Source of the DNA: Acidimicrobiaceae bacterium
GTDB taxonomy: Bacteria; Actinomycetota; Acidimicrobiia; Acidimicrobiales; Ilumatobacteraceae
Direction: 5' to 3'
Assembly (NCBI GenBank): GCA_002698945.1
Contig: NZZV01000133.1
Coordinates: forward strand, 1 to 33,411
DNA length: 33,411 nt
The position numbers and the translations under genes are program-made. Positions 1 to 8,485 of the stretch are shown in pieces. The notes below the pieces were generated by a model. It was not told the origin of the DNA, ran no database searches, and was given only the letters and a program-made list of their open reading frames with translations. Position 1 is the stretch's first letter. Every line of letters starts with the position of its first letter.

Positions 1-809
1 CCCCATTCGGTGTCGCCGAGAGCGTCGGCGAGTTCGTGAGGGCCGGCGAACGGCATGTGGGCCTCGGGCGGCAACTCGAGTTCGCCGGTCGGCGCCGTCT
101 CGCCGGTGTCATCGGCGCCGCCGGACTCGTCGGTGTGCTCATCACTCGAGGCCGACACCAACGGGGGCGCGACCTGACCGAGGCCGGATGGGACGCGGTC
201 GCACAGTGCCTCGATCTGGCGAGCTGCGCCGCGAAGGCGCTCGCGTTGGTCGATCAGGAACGCCTCGAGTTGATCGACGTCGCCGAGGAGGAACTCGCGT
301 CGTGCTTTGAGCGACTCGACCTCGTTGACGGCAGCGAGACGTTCCGTCTCGCTCGCCTTGCGCGCTTCGGCCCGTGCCTCTTCGACCAGCTGGGCCGACA
401 TCTCACGGGTCGAATCGAGCGTGGTGTCCGCCTCGAGCCGAGCAGCGGTGCGGATGCGTTCGGCCTCGGACTCGGCTTCGGCGACCGTGGTGTCGGCGGT
501 GCGCTGGGCAAGGAGCAGGGTACGCGAGATCGTTTCGGCCTCGTCGGCGCCGAACTGCACGCTCGAGCGCTGGGATCCGTCCCCCGGCGCTGCCGCCGGC
601 GCCGCAGCGGCGTCGGTGGCGGTTTGCTGGTGCTCCTGGAGGCGGGCGACGGCCGCCCGGGCCCGGGCCTCCATCGCGGTCGCCTGCTGTTGGGCCTGCT
701 CCAGCGCGGCGGCGGCGTCGTTCAGCAAGGCGTCGACCTCGGCGGGGTCGTACCCCTTGCGAACGGTGCGGAACGAGGCTCCGGTGATCTGGCTGGGCGT
801 GAGTTCCAT
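1..809 (-). CDS. divIVA: DivIVA/Wag31-type polar scaffold protein (C-terminus cut by window edge)
   Basis: The frame starts at ATG 809-807 and stays open to base 1, giving 269 codons with no stop, so the C-terminus lies outside the window. Residues 1-30 (MELTPSQITGASF, then RKGYDPAEVDALL) match the DivIVA N-terminal membrane-binding domain signature of F...RGYD..EVD. An Ala/Glu/Arg-rich, heptad-like stretch follows to about residue 210, as expected for the coiled-coil rod, then an acidic tail. In actinobacteria DivIVA (Wag31) marks negatively curved membrane at poles and septa and recruits the cell-wall growth machinery. It lies 5 bases after sepF and is the last visible gene of the cluster. 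The family call is strong; whether the role here is polar growth or septal organisation is inference. Confidence 0.9.
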   Translation of the reverse strand, partial: MELTPSQITGASFRTVRKGYDPAEVDALLNDAAAALEQAQQQATAMEARARAAVARLQEHQQTATDAAAAPAAAPGDGSQRSSVQFGADEAETISRTLLLAQRTADTTVAEAESEAERIRTAARLEADTTLDSTREMSAQLVEEARAEARKASETERLAAVNEVESLKARREFLLGDVDQLEAFLIDQRERLRGAARQIEALCDRVPSGLGQVAPPLVSASSDEHTDESGGADDTGETAPTGELELPPEAHMPFAGPHELADALGDTEW

Positions 810-814
810 GTCGG

Positions 815-1360
815 TCAGTCGTCGTACTCGTCGTAGCGGACGCCGCGGGAGGCCGCCGGCTTGAGCAGGTAGACACCGTTGGCGACCTTCTCCATCGACC
901 CGTCGAGGCCGTAGCAGAGACCACTCGCGAAGTCGATCAGTCGGCGGGCGACCTCACGGTCGGACCCCTCCAGGTTCATGATGACCGGCTGGCCGTCCTT
1001 GAACTTGTCCGCAACCTCCTGCGCTTGGTCGAAGCGGCGGGGTCGGACGGTCGTGGGTTCCACATTGCCTCCGGAGGTGCGCTGCGGTCGGGGCTGGACA
1101 CCCGACTCGTCGTTGCGTTCGGGCGCACGACGGGCTTGGGACGGGTCGAAGTCTCGTGACGGGAAGGTGGGACGGCTCGGAAGCGTCCGGACGACGCCTT
1201 CGGACCCGGTCTCTTCGCGCCCATTGCGCTGCCGAGGTTCGGGTTCGGGAGCGCGTCGGCGACTCGGGGCCGGCTCGTAGTCGTCCTCGATGTCGTAGTC
1301 GTCGTACGCATCGTCGGGACCGAGCCCCAGATAGTCCATCGTGCGCTTCCAGAAAGACAT
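815..1360 (-). CDS. sepF: Cell division protein SepF
   Basis: SepF is a membrane-anchoring partner of FtsZ and stands in for FtsA in organisms without it. The 181-residue product starts MSFWKRTMDYLGLG, the typical N-terminal amphipathic membrane-binding helix. A charged, Pro/Arg/Asp-rich linker runs to about residue 105. The SepF core follows, with FDQAQEVADKFKDGQPVIMNL, SDREVARRLIDFASGL and a YLLKP ending strand. ATG 1360 is chosen over an upstream in-frame start at 1414 because AGGAGG lies 4 bases before it and the family begins there. It lies 22 bases after the yggS stop. yggT, often found next to sepF in actinobacteria, is not present. Confidence 0.95.
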   Translation of the reverse strand: MSFWKRTMDYLGLGPDDAYDDYDIEDDYEPAPSRRRAPEPEPRQRNGREETGSEGVVRTLPSRPTFPSRDFDPSQARRAPERNDESGVQPRPQRTSGGNVEPTTVRPRRFDQAQEVADKFKDGQPVIMNLEGSDREVARRLIDFASGLCYGLDGSMEKVANGVYLLKPAASRGVRYDEYDD

Positions 1361-1382
1361 GCTTCCTCCTCGGGCTGGGAGC

Positions 1383-2051
1383 CTATCGCTCCTGGTCACT
1401 CCGGGTGCGGACACGCTGACCGAACAATGCGGTGCCGACTCGGACCTGGGTGCTGCCCTCTGCCACTGCGACCTCGAGGTCGGCGGTCATCCCCATCGAG
1501 CACACGGCCAGCCCCAGCCGATCGACCGCCGCTCGCACCTGGCGGAACCCGGGCGCTGCGGCGGCGGGGCCGCCCTCGGTCGGTCCGACGGCCATCAGCC
1601 CGATCAGATCCAGGTCGAGCCCACGGATGTGGTCCGCGAGGGCGTCGAGTTCGGCGAGCGGGACGCCGCCTTTGCCCGTCTCCCCCGTCGTGTCGACCTG
1701 GATCAACACCCGAGCGCCCGGGGCCCGCTTGGCGATCTCGTTCGCCAGTTTCGACCGGTCGACGGTTTCGTACACATCGACGACATCGGCGAGCTGGCGT
1801 ACCTTGTTGCTCTGCAACTGGCCGATGAAGTGCACCTCAGCGCCCGCCGCGGCCTCACGCTTGGCGAGCAGCTCCTGGGCATAGTTCTCACCGATGGCGC
1901 GGCAACCGGCGGCGAGCGCCGCCTCGATCGCGTCGGGCCCGAACGTCTTGGTGACGGCGACCACGTCGACGTCGGCGCCGCCGGCACGCTCGATGCGGGT
2001 GTGGAGTTCGGCGAGTGCTGCCCGCACCGAGTCGGCGGAGAAGGTGCTCAC
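1383..2051 (-). CDS. yggS: YggS/PROSC-type pyridoxal phosphate homeostasis protein
   Basis: This 222-residue product belongs to the fold-type III PLP-binding YggS/PLPBP family. It is a single alanine-racemase-like TIM barrel that carries PLP without a known enzymatic reaction and buffers vitamin B6. Visible family motifs are VAVTKTF near residue 33, with the PLP Schiff-base lysine, IGENYAQE, HFIGQLQSNK, SMGMT and RVGTALFG near the end. Length is normal for the family. The GTG start lies 17 bases after the ftsZ stop and has no strong Shine-Dalgarno, suggesting coupled translation. The gene is commonly found between ftsZ and sepF in actinobacteria, often with pgeF (yfiH) before it; pgeF is absent here. 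Confidence 0.93.
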   Translation of the reverse strand: MSTFSADSVRAALAELHTRIERAGGADVDVVAVTKTFGPDAIEAALAAGCRAIGENYAQELLAKREAAAGAEVHFIGQLQSNKVRQLADVVDVYETVDRSKLANEIAKRAPGARVLIQVDTTGETGKGGVPLAELDALADHIRGLDLDLIGLMAVGPTEGGPAAAAPGFRQVRAAVDRLGLAVCSMGMTADLEVAVAEGSTQVRVGTALFGQRVRTRSDQER

Positions 2052-2068
2052 CGTGGCGTCGAGGTTGA

Positions 2069-3163
2069 CTACTTCAGGAACGACGGGACGTCGAACTCGT
2101 CGTCATCGTCGTCGTCGGGATCGTCGGTCTCGGCCGGCTCGGCGAACAACTCGGTGATCCGGGTCGAACCGCCGCCGCCATTGCCGAGCTGCAACCCGCC
2201 GCTCGACGAGGGCGGGTCGAGACGATCGAAGCCGGCCGCGATGACGGTGACCTTGACCTCGTCGCCCATCTCGTCGTCGATGACGGCGCCGAAGATGATG
2301 TTGGCGTCCTGGTGGGCGACACCGTGGATGATCTCGGCCGCAGCGTTCATCTCGAACAGGCCCATGCTCGATGGACCGGTGATGTTGAGCAGGATCCCGC
2401 GGGCACCATCGATGGCCGACTCGAGCAGTGGACTGCTGATCGCCTGCTTCGCCGCCGACACGGCCCGATCGTCGCCGCTCGCCTGACCGATACCCATGAG
2501 GGCCGACCCGGCATTCGAGAGCACCATCTTCACGTCGGCGAAGTCGGTGTTGATCAGGCCCGGCGTCGTGATCAGGTTGGTGATGCCCGAGACACCCTGC
2601 AACAGGACTTCGTCGGCCATCTTGAACGCGTTGAGCACGCTCGTCTTTTCGTTGGCGACGGTCAGCAACCGATCGTTCGGGATGACGATCAGGGTGTCGA
2701 CCTTCTCCTTCAGACGCTGGATGCCGCTGTCGGCCTGGACCGCCCGTCGGCGCCCTTCGAAGCCGAACGGCCGCGTGACCACGCCGATCGTGAGCGCGCC
2801 GGCGTTGCGGGCGACCTCGGCGATCACCGGGGCGGCACCGGTGCCGGTGCCGCCGCCTTCGCCCGCCGTGATGAACACCATGTCGGCGCCCTTCACCATC
2901 TCGTCGATCTCGTCGTCGTGCGCCTCCGCTGCCGACCGGCCCACCTCGGGGTCGCTGCCGGCACCGAGGCCGCGAGTGAGATCGCGGCCGATGTCGAGCT
3001 TGACGTCGGCGTCGCTCATCAGCAGCGCCTGGGCGTCGGTGTTGACGGCGATGAACTCCACGCCTTTCAGACCGGCATCGATCATGCGGTTGACGGCGTT
3101 GACACCACCACCGCCGACCCCGACGACCTTGATGACCGCGAGATAGTTCTGTGGCGAGGACAT
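2069..3163 (-). CDS. ftsZ: Cell division GTPase FtsZ
   Basis: FtsZ is the tubulin-like GTPase that polymerises into the division ring. The 364-residue protein has the N-terminal nucleotide motif [14 protein letters not shown] (about 14-27), the tubulin signature GGGTGTG (103-109), the T7 synergy loop [11 protein letters not shown] (about 205-215), and the C-terminal tail DVPSFLK, which binds SepF and other partners. A very acidic linker with a run of Asp precedes that tail. ATG 3163 is preferred over an in-frame start at 3181 because CGGAGGT lies 7 bases upstream. The 267-base leader separates it from ftsQ, so it may have its own promoter, as ftsZ often does. Confidence 0.98.
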   Translation of the reverse strand: MSSPQNYLAVIKVVGVGGGGVNAVNRMIDAGLKGVEFIAVNTDAQALLMSDADVKLDIGRDLTRGLGAGSDPEVGRSAAEAHDDEIDEMVKGADMVFITAGEGGGTGTGAAPVIAEVARNAGALTIGVVTRPFGFEGRRRAVQADSGIQRLKEKVDTLIVIPNDRLLTVANEKTSVLNAFKMADEVLLQGVSGITNLITTPGLINTDFADVKMVLSNAGSALMGIGQASGDDRAVSAAKQAISSPLLESAIDGARGILLNITGPSSMGLFEMNAAAEIIHGVAHQDANIIFGAVIDDEMGDEVKVTVIAAGFDRLDPPSSSGGLQLGNGGGGSTRITELFAEPAETDDPDDDDDDEFDVPSFLK

Positions 3164-3430
3164 CAGTGGAACCTCCGACAAGGGTTGCGGTCAGGTGTGG
3201 GGACAGAGTGCTTCGGCTGCATAGGTCTTCGTTTCCGTCCTGGACAGACGCGCTTCATCCTGCCACGTCTCCCCAGGTACTTCGGGGGATGCTAGCCCGA
3301 AGACGAACGATCCGCGATCTCCGGCCCGGCGGGCGGCGCCGCCCCGCCGCGCCCTGACGTTCAACCACAGGTCGAGCACCTGGTCGAGCGACTGGTCGAG
3401 TGACTGGTCGCGCGAACGGGATCGGGCAGC
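3164..3430. other. ftsQ-ftsZ intergenic leader
   Basis: This is the longest non-coding gap in the cluster. Reading on the minus strand it holds the tandem repeat at 3369-3416, a -10-like TAGCAT (3294-3289) without a convincing -35, and the ftsZ Shine-Dalgarno CGGAGGT (3177-3171). A 62-codon frame (3191-3379) is open here but shows no family resemblance and starts inside the repeat, so I do not call it. A dedicated ftsZ promoter with a leader of about 115 bases is plausible but not proven. Confidence 0.5.
3369..3416. repeat. 12-bp tandem repeat, four copies, downstream of ftsQ
   Basis: Four consecutive 12-bp units lie here: CAGGTCGAGCAC at 3369, CTGGTCGAGCGA at 3381, CTGGTCGAGTGA at 3393 and CTGGTCGCGCGA at 3405. 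The last two differ from the second at one or two positions. The array begins 15 bases after the ftsQ stop codon on the transcribed strand. Confidence 0.85.
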
Positions 3431-4909
3431 TCAACGGGTGACGTCGGCGGTCGAGACGTCGATCAGGCCGGGCTCGCGATCCTCGCCGTTCGCGACGACG
3501 GCCTCGAGTCGGACGAGCTTGGCCAGCAGATCGCGGGCCTCGCCGAAGAACACGGTCGAACCGTCGTCGAGTTCGAGCGTGAGTCGGGACCCGTCCGCGA
3601 GCACCTCGATCCGCACGACGCTCCCGCGCACCGAACTCGTGAGGTTCCTGGCGAGTTCCGCGGCCGCCGCATACCCCTGCGGCGCGAACTCGCCGGCTTC
3701 GAGATCGACGGCGTCGGGACCACCGAGCAGGACGTACGCGTACGGGTAACCGTCGTCGATGACGTCGAGCACGCGCCCCTCGCGGTCGAGCACCCGAAAC
3801 CGACCGTCGGGTCCCTGATAGGTCGCCACGGCGGAGCGCTCACGGATGTCGATGGTGAGCCCGTACGGGAAGTCGGTCGTGACCTGGGCCTGCTCGATCC
3901 AGGGGATCGCCTCGAGGTCGGCCTCGAGACGGGTCGTGTCGACTCGCAACACCGGCGTACCGATCGCGTCCTCGATGACGGCGTCGAGTTCGTCGCCCTG
4001 GGAGTAGACGGCGCCGAACACCTCGACGTCGCCCTCGCGTACGGCGAACAGCGGTGAGCCGAGCACGGCGAGACCGCCCACCACCACGACGACGACGCCG
4101 ACGATCAGCAGCACCCGCTTGAGTCGGCGACGGCCCTGCGCTCGTTTGACGGCGACCCGACGCTCTCGCATCCGCGGCTCGATGCCGCGCCGCATGTCGC
4201 GTTCGGACTCCGGCGCCAGGGTGTCGCCGGTCTCGTCGTTCTCGATGAACACGATCGTCCCGCCACCGTCGCGGTCGAGGCTGCCTTCGACGTAGACCGG
4301 ATCCGGCAGATCGTCGTCGACCGAGATCGAGATCACGCCGGCGCCGTCGTCGACGTCGTCGACGTCGTCGACCGCGCCGTCAGCTCCGCCATCGCTCACG
4401 CCCGGACCCGCATCGACGCCGGCATCGGGCTCGATCTCGGTCGACCCACCGTAGCCGTCGATCCGGATGATCTTGGGGGCCGGTGGCTCGGGCATCGAGG
4501 CCGGCTCGGCCTCGGGTGTCGGGTCCTGGTCGCGAGGGGGGTCGGGAACCGCGTCGGGCGCGTGGTCGTCCGGCTCGCTCCACCGCGGCGGCGTCGGCGC
4601 AGCATCGTCATCGGTGTCGTCGTCAACCTGATCGTCGGGGTCGATCTCGACGTCGTCATCGTCACGTTCGGGTTCGCGAGCGAGGGCGGCGAGTTCGGAG
4701 GAGCCGACGGGTTCGGCGTCCGGTCGGGGGTCCGGCACGGTGTCCGGATCCCGCTCCGACTCGGCCTTCGCCGTGCTGTCCGACGGCGTGTCGCGATCGA
4801 CGATCGGGGTCGGCTCGGTCGGGCGCGTCGCCTCGTCGCCGAAGGCGCGTCGAAGCTCGTCGAGCGCGGCTGGATCCGGGTCGTGATCGTGACCGGGGAG
4901 GTCGCTCAC
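3431..4909 (-). CDS. ftsQ: Divisome protein FtsQ with long acidic cytoplasmic tail
   Basis: FtsQ (DivIB) is a single-pass membrane protein linking early and late divisome components. The C-terminal half is standard: a basic stretch (about 239-264), one membrane segment (about 265-288, LLIVGVVVVVVGGLAVLG), a POTRA domain beginning VREGDVEVFGA (about 290-360), and the FtsQ beta domain to residue 492. The N-terminal about 238 residues are unusual: low complexity, Pro-rich and very acidic (15 of 22 residues at 81-102 are Asp or Glu), with the repeat DDVDDVDD near 181. Most FtsQ proteins have a far shorter cytoplasmic part. The GTG start overlaps the murB stop as GTGA and has AGGAGG 7 bases upstream, so the long form is well supported. 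Confidence 0.92.
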   Translation of the reverse strand: MSDLPGHDHDPDPAALDELRRAFGDEATRPTEPTPIVDRDTPSDSTAKAESERDPDTVPDPRPDAEPVGSSELAALAREPERDDDDVEIDPDDQVDDDTDDDAAPTPPRWSEPDDHAPDAVPDPPRDQDPTPEAEPASMPEPPAPKIIRIDGYGGSTEIEPDAGVDAGPGVSDGGADGAVDDVDDVDDGAGVISISVDDDLPDPVYVEGSLDRDGGGTIVFIENDETGDTLAPESERDMRRGIEPRMRERRVAVKRAQGRRRLKRVLLIVGVVVVVVGGLAVLGSPLFAVREGDVEVFGAVYSQGDELDAVIEDAIGTPVLRVDTTRLEADLEAIPWIEQAQVTTDFPYGLTIDIRERSAVATYQGPDGRFRVLDREGRVLDVIDDGYPYAYVLLGGPDAVDLEAGEFAPQGYAAAAELARNLTSSVRGSVVRIEVLADGSRLTLELDDGSTVFFGEARDLLAKLVRLEAVVANGEDREPGLIDVSTADVTR

Positions 4910-5910
4910 GAGAGGACCTCCTCGAACGACATCGGGTCGGTGTCGTCGAACCCGACGAGTCGGACCTCGCTGCGCAGGCGGTACCCGGTGTGCTCGGCGA
5001 CCCGTTCGCGCACGGTCTCCATCACGGCGCGGACGTCGTCGGCCGACCCGCCCTCGTCGGCCTGGATGAAGTTCGCGTGCTTGTCGGACACCCAGGCGCT
5101 GCCGATCCGGAATCCGCGCAGGCCGAGCCCGTCGACGAGACCACCCGAGGTGACCTCACCGGGGACCGGATTGACGAACACCGAACCGCAGTTCTGACCG
5201 CCGGGCTGGTGTTCACGCCGCCAGCGGACGATCTCGGAGATCTCGGCCTCGGCGAGGGCCCGGTCACCGGCACGCAGATCGAGCCGCGCGTCGAGGACGA
5301 TCTGTGAGGGCGGCAGTGCCGAGGCACGAAAGCGAAGCCCGAGGTCGTCCACCGCGGTGCGGAACACGCCGCACTCGGGGCGGTCGAGGTCGACCACGCC
5401 GACGTCGACCACGCACGCCGCCATGTCGGAACCGTGACCGCCGGCGTTCATCCGCACGGCGCCGCCGATCGAACCGGGCACGCCGACCGCCCACTCGAAC
5501 CCACGGACGCCCGCAGCGGCGGTACGCCGAGCGACGACCGGCAGTGCCGCTCCCCCACCGGCGAGGACCTCGACCGGATCGCCGTCGCCGCGATGTGCGA
5601 CCGACATGTCGTCAGGGAGCACGACGTCGGCCGCGCAGTCGGCGATCGACACCGCCACCCCGTCGAAGCCGCTGTCGGCGACGAGCATGTTCGAGCCCCG
5701 CCCGATCGTCAGGACGCGCACGCCGGTTCCGACGCGCACCTCGGCGACGGCGAGGAGGTCGTCGACCGACCGAGCGCGAACGAACCACGCAGCAGACCCG
5801 CCGACGCGATACGTGGTCAGCGGTCCGAGCGGCCGATCTGCTTCGACGGCATCACCCAACCGCTCACGGAGACCACGACCGACGTCCGCGAGCGCGGCCG
5901 GGTCGGTCAT
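4906..5910 (-). CDS. murB: UDP-N-acetylenolpyruvoylglucosamine reductase MurB
   Basis: MurB uses FAD and NADPH to reduce the enolpyruvyl group of UDP-GlcNAc-enolpyruvate to UDP-MurNAc in the cytoplasm. The 334-residue product shows TTYRVGG, the FAD-site GRGSNMLVAD, GVPGSIGGAVRMNAGG, the proton-donor serine in QNCGSVFVNP, SDKHANFI, and the C-terminal Glu in RSEVRLVG. The frame remains open far upstream through murC, but ATG 5910 is chosen because the family starts there and it overlaps the murC stop as ATGA. It overlaps ftsQ at its 3' end. No missing residues noticed. Confidence 0.96.
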   Translation of the reverse strand: MTDPAALADVGRGLRERLGDAVEADRPLGPLTTYRVGGSAAWFVRARSVDDLLAVAEVRVGTGVRVLTIGRGSNMLVADSGFDGVAVSIADCAADVVLPDDMSVAHRGDGDPVEVLAGGGAALPVVARRTAAAGVRGFEWAVGVPGSIGGAVRMNAGGHGSDMAACVVDVGVVDLDRPECGVFRTAVDDLGLRFRASALPPSQIVLDARLDLRAGDRALAEAEISEIVRWRREHQPGGQNCGSVFVNPVPGEVTSGGLVDGLGLRGFRIGSAWVSDKHANFIQADEGGSADDVRAVMETVRERVAEHTGYRLRSEVRLVGFDDTDPMSFEEVLS

Positions 5911-7373
5911 GCGTCGCCTCGGCGAGCCGCGAGCACCTCGTCCGGCAGTGACGCGATGTCGCCGCATCCCATCGAGATGCACACGTCGCCGGCACGGACA
6001 TTGCGCGCGAGGTAGTCGACGAGTTCGTCGCGACGCGGGAGCCACACGACGCGCGTGTCCGGGTGCTCGTCGAGGACGGCGTTGACGACGAGCTTGCCGG
6101 TGACGCCCGGGATCGGGGTGGTGCCCGAGGCGTAGATGTCGGTGAGCACGACGACGTCGGCGACCTCGAAGCAGTGCGCATAGTCGCGCCACATCATCGC
6201 CATCCGGTGGTAGCGGTTCGGCTGGAAGACGGCGACGATCCGCTGCCAGTCGTCGCCGCTGTCGCGCGCGGCGCGCAGCGCGGCGTCGATCTCCGTCGGG
6301 ATGTGGGCGTAGTCGTCGACGAAGGTGGCCCCGCCGTCGACGCCGCGGACGTCGAACCGTCGTGCCACCCCACCGAACTTGGCGAGCGCGCGGGCAGCGA
6401 CGTCGGGATCGACGCCGAGCTCGATCGCCATCGTGAACGCGCCCGTCGCGTTGGCGACGTTGTGTTCGCCGCGCAACGGCAGGTCGATCGCGGCGAGTTC
6501 GCGACCGTCGCGCTCGATCCGGAACCGGAACGCCCCGTGGTGCGCGACGAGATCGACGGCACGAACATCCGCGTGCTCGCCCAATCCGAACGTGACGGCG
6601 CCGTGACGCTGCGCCACGCGGCGACTGCGCTCGTCGTCCGCCGACACCACCTTGGGACCGGGGATCTGGCCGAGGTAGCGGTCGAACGCGGCCTCGACGC
6701 CGTCGATCGTGCCGTAGAGATCGAGGTGGTCGACGTCGATGTTGGTGATGATCGTGCCGTGGAGTGGCAGCTCCAGGTGGGTGCCGTCGCTCTCGTCGGC
6801 TTCGACGACGAACCATTCGCCGCCCGTCCACTGGGCGCCGGTGCCCATGTCGTTGACGTCGCCACCGATCACGAAGCTCGGTCGCAGCCCCGCCTCGGCG
6901 AGGATCAGCATCAGCATCGACGACGAGGTGGTCTTGCCGTGGGTGCCGGCGACGGCGATCGACTTCGCCTGGGCGCAGATCGACGCCAACATGCCGGCCC
7001 GGCTGAGGGTCGGGATGCCGAGCTTGCGGGCCTCGTCGAGCTCGTTGAGTGTGTCGGGAATCGCCGACGAGGCAGTGACCGCGTCGCACCCGACGACGTG
7101 GTTGCGGTCGTGCCCGATGTTGACGATGACGCCGGCGGCCCGAAGCCGGTCGAGGACCTGGCGTTCGCGGAGGTCGACGCCCGAGACGTTGTGGCCCATC
7201 TGCGCCAACGCGAGCGCGATCGCCGACATGCCCGGACCGGCAGCGCCGATGACGTGCAACCGGCGCGGCGACGACAAGTCGAGCGGTGGGGCGGGCTGGG
7301 TGGGCGGGGCGACGGGGTTCACCACGGGCGTCAGGCTATTGGTATCCAGCGCCGCGTACGGGGCATCCGGCAC
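5907..7373 (-). CDS. murC: UDP-N-acetylmuramate--L-alanine ligase MurC
   Basis: MurC is an ATP-dependent Mur ligase that adds the first residue, L-Ala, to UDP-MurNAc. The 488-residue protein shows an N-terminal Rossmann motif VIGAAGPGMS (41-50), the ATP P-loop GTHGKTTS (143-150), the VEADESDG and NIDVDHLD segments, the central-domain HNVANATGAF, and DDYAHIPTE with QPNRYHR in the C-terminal domain. A Pro/Ala-rich extension of about 35 residues precedes the Rossmann fold. The GTG start at 7373 lies 2 bases after the murG stop; a later in-frame GTG around codon 17 is possible. The gene order murG-murC-murB-ftsQ is the usual actinobacterial one. Confidence 0.96.
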   Translation of the reverse strand: MPDAPYAALDTNSLTPVVNPVAPPTQPAPPLDLSSPRRLHVIGAAGPGMSAIALALAQMGHNVSGVDLRERQVLDRLRAAGVIVNIGHDRNHVVGCDAVTASSAIPDTLNELDEARKLGIPTLSRAGMLASICAQAKSIAVAGTHGKTTSSSMLMLILAEAGLRPSFVIGGDVNDMGTGAQWTGGEWFVVEADESDGTHLELPLHGTIITNIDVDHLDLYGTIDGVEAAFDRYLGQIPGPKVVSADDERSRRVAQRHGAVTFGLGEHADVRAVDLVAHHGAFRFRIERDGRELAAIDLPLRGEHNVANATGAFTMAIELGVDPDVAARALAKFGGVARRFDVRGVDGGATFVDDYAHIPTEIDAALRAARDSGDDWQRIVAVFQPNRYHRMAMMWRDYAHCFEVADVVVLTDIYASGTTPIPGVTGKLVVNAVLDEHPDTRVVWLPRRDELVDYLARNVRAGDVCISMGCGDIASLPDEVLAARRGDA

Positions 7374-7375
7374 GA

Positions 7376-8485
7376 TCAGGCCGCGCCGTCGGCCACCGAC
7401 TCCACGAGACGAGCCAGCGCACCGCTCCGGTGGACGCGACCGATCTCTGCCGCCCGACGGCCGAGGTGGTCGCGGCGTTCGTCGTCGGTGCGCAGGTCGT
7501 CGAGCACCTCACCGAGGCGTCCGACGTCCGACTCGGGCAGCATCACCGCCGCGCCGTCGTCGGCCAACCAGGCCACGTTGAGGGTCTGGTGGTCGTCGGC
7601 CGACGCCGCCCAGGGCACCAGCACCGCGGGGATCCCGGTCACGGCGACTTCGTGCACCGTGCTGGCGCCACCGCGACCGACGAGCACGTCGGCTGCGGCG
7701 TACACGAGCGGCATGCGTCCCTCGTAGCCGACGGGTTGGTAGAGGGCGCCCTCGCTGCCGTCGCGCGGGGCGGGGGCACGATCGACGAACCGTTCGCCGA
7801 CGGCGTGGCGAACGGCCAGGGTCTCGTCGTCGCCGACGCGTTCGAGCCAGCTCCACACGGCGTCGTTCAGCACGCCGGACCCCTGCGATCCGCCCATGAC
7901 CGCGACCACGAACCGATCGTCGGGCAGTCCGAGTTCGGCACGCGCCGACACTCGGTCGGCGATGCGATCGACGTCGAGGATCGCCTGGCGAACCGGGGCG
8001 CCGGTGACCGTCGCCCGCGGGAGCGGCGAGTCGGGGAAGGCGACGGCACACGCAGCGGCTCGTCGGGCGGCGACCTGGCTGGCGCGCCCGGGCTTGAGGT
8101 CGTAGCTGACGACCACGACCGGGATGTCGAGCTTGCGGGCGGCGAGCACGCTCGGCATCGACGCGTACCCGCCCACGCTGACGACGACCTTCGGTCGATC
8201 GACACGCAATCGTGCGATCGCCTCGCGACGTGCCCGCCACATCTTGGGGACGAACGACAGGTTGCGCTTGGAGAGACTGCGTTGGAAACCGTCCACGTCG
8301 TAGAAGTGGTGCGGGAACGGCGTCTCCGGCAGGAGTCGGGTCTCGATGCCCCGCCGACATCCGGCGTACTGGATCGTGGCGGGGTCGTGACCGCGGGCGA
8401 CGAGCCCCTCCGCGACGGCCAAGGCCGGCAGTACGTGTCCTGACGTCCCTCCCCCGGTGACGACGGCGTACGGCGACTCAGACAC
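7376..8485 (-). CDS. murG: MurG-type glycosyltransferase (lipid I to lipid II)
   Basis: MurG is the peripheral membrane GT28 enzyme that transfers GlcNAc from UDP-GlcNAc to lipid I, forming lipid II. The 369-residue product shows GGGTSGHVLPALA (11-23), VVSVGGYASMPSVLAA, GAPVRQAIL, GGSQGS, and the donor-binding GRGGASTVHEVAVTGIPAVLVP with DDHQTLN. The segment that normally reads HEQN after the IPVV strand is VSYD here (126-129), so three usually conserved residues are absent. Position between ftsW and murC leaves little doubt about its role. The GTG start overlaps ftsW by 8 bases. Confidence 0.94.
   Translation of the reverse strand: MSESPYAVVTGGGTSGHVLPALAVAEGLVARGHDPATIQYAGCRRGIETRLLPETPFPHHFYDVDGFQRSLSKRNLSFVPKMWRARREAIARLRVDRPKVVVSVGGYASMPSVLAARKLDIPVVVVSYDLKPGRASQVAARRAAACAVAFPDSPLPRATVTGAPVRQAILDVDRIADRVSARAELGLPDDRFVVAVMGGSQGSGVLNDAVWSWLERVGDDETLAVRHAVGERFVDRAPAPRDGSEGALYQPVGYEGRMPLVYAAADVLVGRGGASTVHEVAVTGIPAVLVPWAASADDHQTLNVAWLADDGAAVMLPESDVGRLGEVLDDLRTDDERRDHLGRRAAEIGRVHRSGALARLVESVADGAA

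Noticed and set aside
36-836. Plus-strand open frame of 266 codons over the divIVA region
   Set aside because: It is antisense to a clear DivIVA coding frame that is open to the window edge; the translation has no family features.
3191-3379. 62-codon minus-strand frame between ftsQ and ftsZ
   Set aside because: Starts inside a tandem repeat, no Shine-Dalgarno, no recognisable features; treated as non-coding leader.
6063-7727. Plus-strand 554-codon frame over murC/murG (and similar long antisense frames at 1341, 2312, 12400, 13716, 16534)
   Set aside because: High-GC mirror frames of well-identified minus-strand genes; compositions are His/Asp/Arg/Val-rich without domains.
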